From Treponema sp. (GTDB lineage: Bacteria; Spirochaetota; Spirochaetia; Treponematales; Breznakiellaceae), in contig JAITHH010000335.1 of the NCBI GenBank assembly GCA_031280065.1, forward strand, positions 1-5,305: 5,305 bases of DNA. The letters are read 5' to 3'. Each line of letters opens with the position of its first letter. Position 1 is the first letter of the stretch. Positions 3,507-5,305 of the stretch are shown here, one piece after another. The translations under genes and the position numbers were made by a program. The notes below the pieces were generated by a model. That model did not search any database. It was not told the DNA's origin and saw only the letters and a program-made list of their open reading frames with translations.

Positions 3507-5305
3507 ATGGAAAAAGACGCGGTAACCATCCAGTCTGACATCCACGACACGGACTATGAACAGAGCTACCGGGAACCCCGCCTGGATGCGGCGGGACTCA
3601 TCAACATCGCGGGCCGGGAAACTGAATCCCTGAACGGACGGTGGAATTTCGCCCCGGACCTCTACGACACCTGCCGCCGGGCGCGGTGGTTCAAAGGGGA
3701 GCGCTTTGCCCCCGACGGCATGGAATGGCCCGTGGACTGGGACTGGGAAGGCTGGGACCGGATCACGGTGCCCGCCTGTTGGAACATGGAACAGCCCGAA
3801 CTCCGGTACTTCGAGGGATTCGGGGTCTATACCAGAACCTTCCGGTATATTCCCCGGTATATCCCCCAGGGCGCGGGCGAGCGCCTCTTCCTCCGGTTTG
3901 AAGGCGCGGCCTACCGGACATCGGTGTTCCTCAACGGCGAGTTCATTGGCAGCCACGACGGCGCTTCGACCCCCTTCAACATCGATATAAGCGGGACGGT
4001 CAAGCTGGATAACCGCCTGATCGTCGTGGTTGACGCCCGCCGCAGCCCCCTGCGCCTCCCCATGGAAAACACCGACTGGTTCAACTACGGCGGCATCTAC
4101 CGGGATGTGCTCCTCGTCCGCCTGCCGAAGGTATTCATCCGGGACTGGTTTATCCGCCTGGTTCCGGACGGGACCTTCTCGAATATTCAGCTTGATCTGG
4201 AACTTTCGGAGGAGGCGGACGGCGCGGCGCTGCTTGAAATTCCCGGTCTGGGAATCAAGCGTGAATTGCCCCTGCGCCAGGGAAAGGCCTCGCTGTGTTT
4301 CAGCGCCAAGCCGGAACTCTGGTCGCCCGAAAATCCGAAGCTCTACGGCCTTACACTGACCTTCCTCGACGGGAAGGGCGGGACGCGGGACCGCGTCGAG
4401 GACCGGGCGGGCTTCCGGGAGATACGGACGAACGGGCGGGAATTGCTCCTCAACGGCGCAAAAATATTTCTTAAAGGCATCTCCGTGCACGAGGATCACT
4501 TCGCGCTGGGGAAAACCACCACCGCTGAGATCATCCGTTCCACGATCCGCGACTTGAAGGCGCTGCACGGGAACTACCTGCGTTTGGCCCACTATCCCCA
4601 CAGCCGGCGTTTTGCCGAAATCGCCAGCGAGGAGGGGGTGCTGCTCTGGGAGGAGATTCCGGTCTACTGGGCCGTCGCCTTTGACAATCCCGATACCTAC
4701 CGGGACGCGGAGAATCAGTTGGCGGAACTCATCCTGCGGGACCGCAACCGCGCCGCGGTGATCATCTGGTCCATGGGGAACGAGAACGCCGACACGGACA
4801 GCCGCCTGGCCTTCATGTCCGCGCTGGCCCGTAAAGCCAAGTCCCTGGATGATTCCCGGCTGATTTCGGCTGCCTGCCTGATCAAGCTGGACAAGCTCCA
4901 GATCGAGGATCGCCTGACGGAATTCCTGGATGTGATCGGCATCAACGAATACTACGGCTGGTACGACCCGGACTTCAGCAAGCTGCCCCGGATTCTGGCC
5001 AACTCCAGCCCGGACAAACCGGTGGTGATCTGCGAATTCGGCGGCGGGGCGCGCCTGGGTCAGCGGAGCACCGCAGACGAACTCTTTACCGAGGACAAGC
5101 AGAAAGCCATCTACGAGAAGCAGGCTGCGGTGATTGGGCAATGCCCCTACATAGCCGGTACGAGCCCGTGGATACTCTACGACTTCCGTTGTCCCCGGCG
5201 GCTCAACCGTTATCAGGAGGGTTTTAACCGCAAGGGGCTTATTGACGCGGACCGCGTGAGCCGGAAGCTGGCCTTTGACACGCTGCGGCGGTTCTACGAG
5301 GGGCT
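3507..5305 (+). CDS. GH2 beta-glucuronidase-like glycoside hydrolase, C terminus cut by the window edge
   Basis: The frame is open for 599 codons and leaves the window; glucuronidases of this family are about 600 residues (E. coli UidA 603), so little is missing. Order of domains: an N-terminal sugar-binding jelly roll (LNGRWNF near 52, then GFGVYTRTF), an Ig-like domain entered through NYGGIYRDV (Arg199), and a TIM barrel from about residue 310 beginning NGAKIFLKG, with HEDH. Glu426 in IWSMGNEN is the expected acid/base, and Glu510 in VVICEFGGG the expected nucleophile. Asn574-x-Lys576 (FNRKG) matches the N-x-K motif that binds the substrate carboxylate in glucuronidases and is lacking in beta-galactosidases. 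The start (MEKDAVTIQS) shows no signal peptide, so the enzyme is probably cytoplasmic. As last visible gene of a uronate operon it likely removes non-reducing glucuronate (or galacturonate) from imported oligosaccharides. The exact substrate and linkage are not shown by sequence. Confidence 0.9.
   Translation, partial: MEKDAVTIQSDIHDTDYEQSYREPRLDAAGLINIAGRETESLNGRWNFAPDLYDTCRRARWFKGERFAPDGMEWPVDWDWEGWDRITVPACWNMEQPELRYFEGFGVYTRTFRYIPRYIPQGAGERLFLRFEGAAYRTSVFLNGEFIGSHDGASTPFNIDISGTVKLDNRLIVVVDARRSPLRLPMENTDWFNYGGIYRDVLLVRLPKVFIRDWFIRLVPDGTFSNIQLDLELSEEADGAALLEIPGLGIKRELPLRQGKASLCFSAKPELWSPENPKLYGLTLTFLDGKGGTRDRVEDRAGFREIRTNGRELLLNGAKIFLKGISVHEDHFALGKTTTAEIIRSTIRDLKALHGNYLRLAHYPHSRRFAEIASEEGVLLWEEIPVYWAVAFDNPDTYRDAENQLAELILRDRNRAAVIIWSMGNENADTDSRLAFMSALARKAKSLDDSRLISAACLIKLDKLQIEDRLTEFLDVIGINEYYGWYDPDFSKLPRILANSSPDKPVVICEFGGGARLGQRSTADELFTEDKQKAIYEKQAAVIGQCPYIAGTSPWILYDFRCPRRLNRYQEGFNRKGLIDADRVSRKLAFDTLRRFYEG

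Noticed and set aside
3465..5141. A 558-codon open frame on the minus strand
   Set aside because: It is antisense to the well-supported GH2 gene and its translation shows no recognisable domain; long antisense frames are expected opposite GC-rich coding sequence.

Overview
The window is bacterial. It carries a plus-strand catabolic operon for unsaturated uronic-acid sugars (572 to the right edge). Diverging from it on the minus strand is the 5' end of a CNNM/CorB-type (HlyC/CorC family) membrane protein gene (347 to the left edge). Strong Shine-Dalgarno sites (AGGAGG, AAGGAG, GGAGG), short gaps and one direction of reading support a normal bacterial operon. The lineage cannot be fixed from this sequence. 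GC-rich coding sequence, a lower-GC neighbour and intergenic G/C-block hairpin repeats could fit a gut spirochaete such as a Treponema relative or another gut anaerobe, but this is a low-confidence guess.

Layout: 1-347 (minus) is a DUF21-domain gene, truncated by the window edge. 348-571 is a divergent intergenic region. It holds a copy of a G/C-block repeat (about 437-477) and a perfect 13-bp inverted repeat (512-524/534-546); outer arms of the same structure overlap the ribosome binding site of the first operon gene. 572-1696 is a GH88 unsaturated glucuronyl hydrolase (ugl). 1706-2551 is kduI. 2552-2680 is a second, larger cluster of the G/C-block repeat. 2701-3489 is a short-chain dehydrogenase of the gluconate 5-dehydrogenase/DhuD type. 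3507-5305 is a GH2 beta-glucuronidase-like enzyme, cut by the window edge very near its expected C terminus.

How the genes work together (inference from known families): oligosaccharides with a 4,5-unsaturated uronate end, made elsewhere by polysaccharide lyases, are imported. GH88 removes the unsaturated uronate, which opens spontaneously to 5-keto-4-deoxyuronate. KduI isomerises this to 2,5-diketo-3-deoxygluconate, and the SDR reduces that to 2-keto-3-deoxygluconate (KDG) for the KDG kinase/aldolase route. The GH2 enzyme, which has the N-x-K motif of glucuronidases, probably removes saturated uronate residues from the same or related glycans. Neither glycosidase has a visible signal peptide, so both probably act in the cytoplasm. 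No lyase, transporter, regulator, kdgK or kdgA is present in the window.

The enzymes belong to known families. The less ordinary points are the non-KduD dehydrogenase in the KduD slot, the hairpin over the ugl ribosome binding site, and the G/C-block repeats both upstream of and inside the operon.
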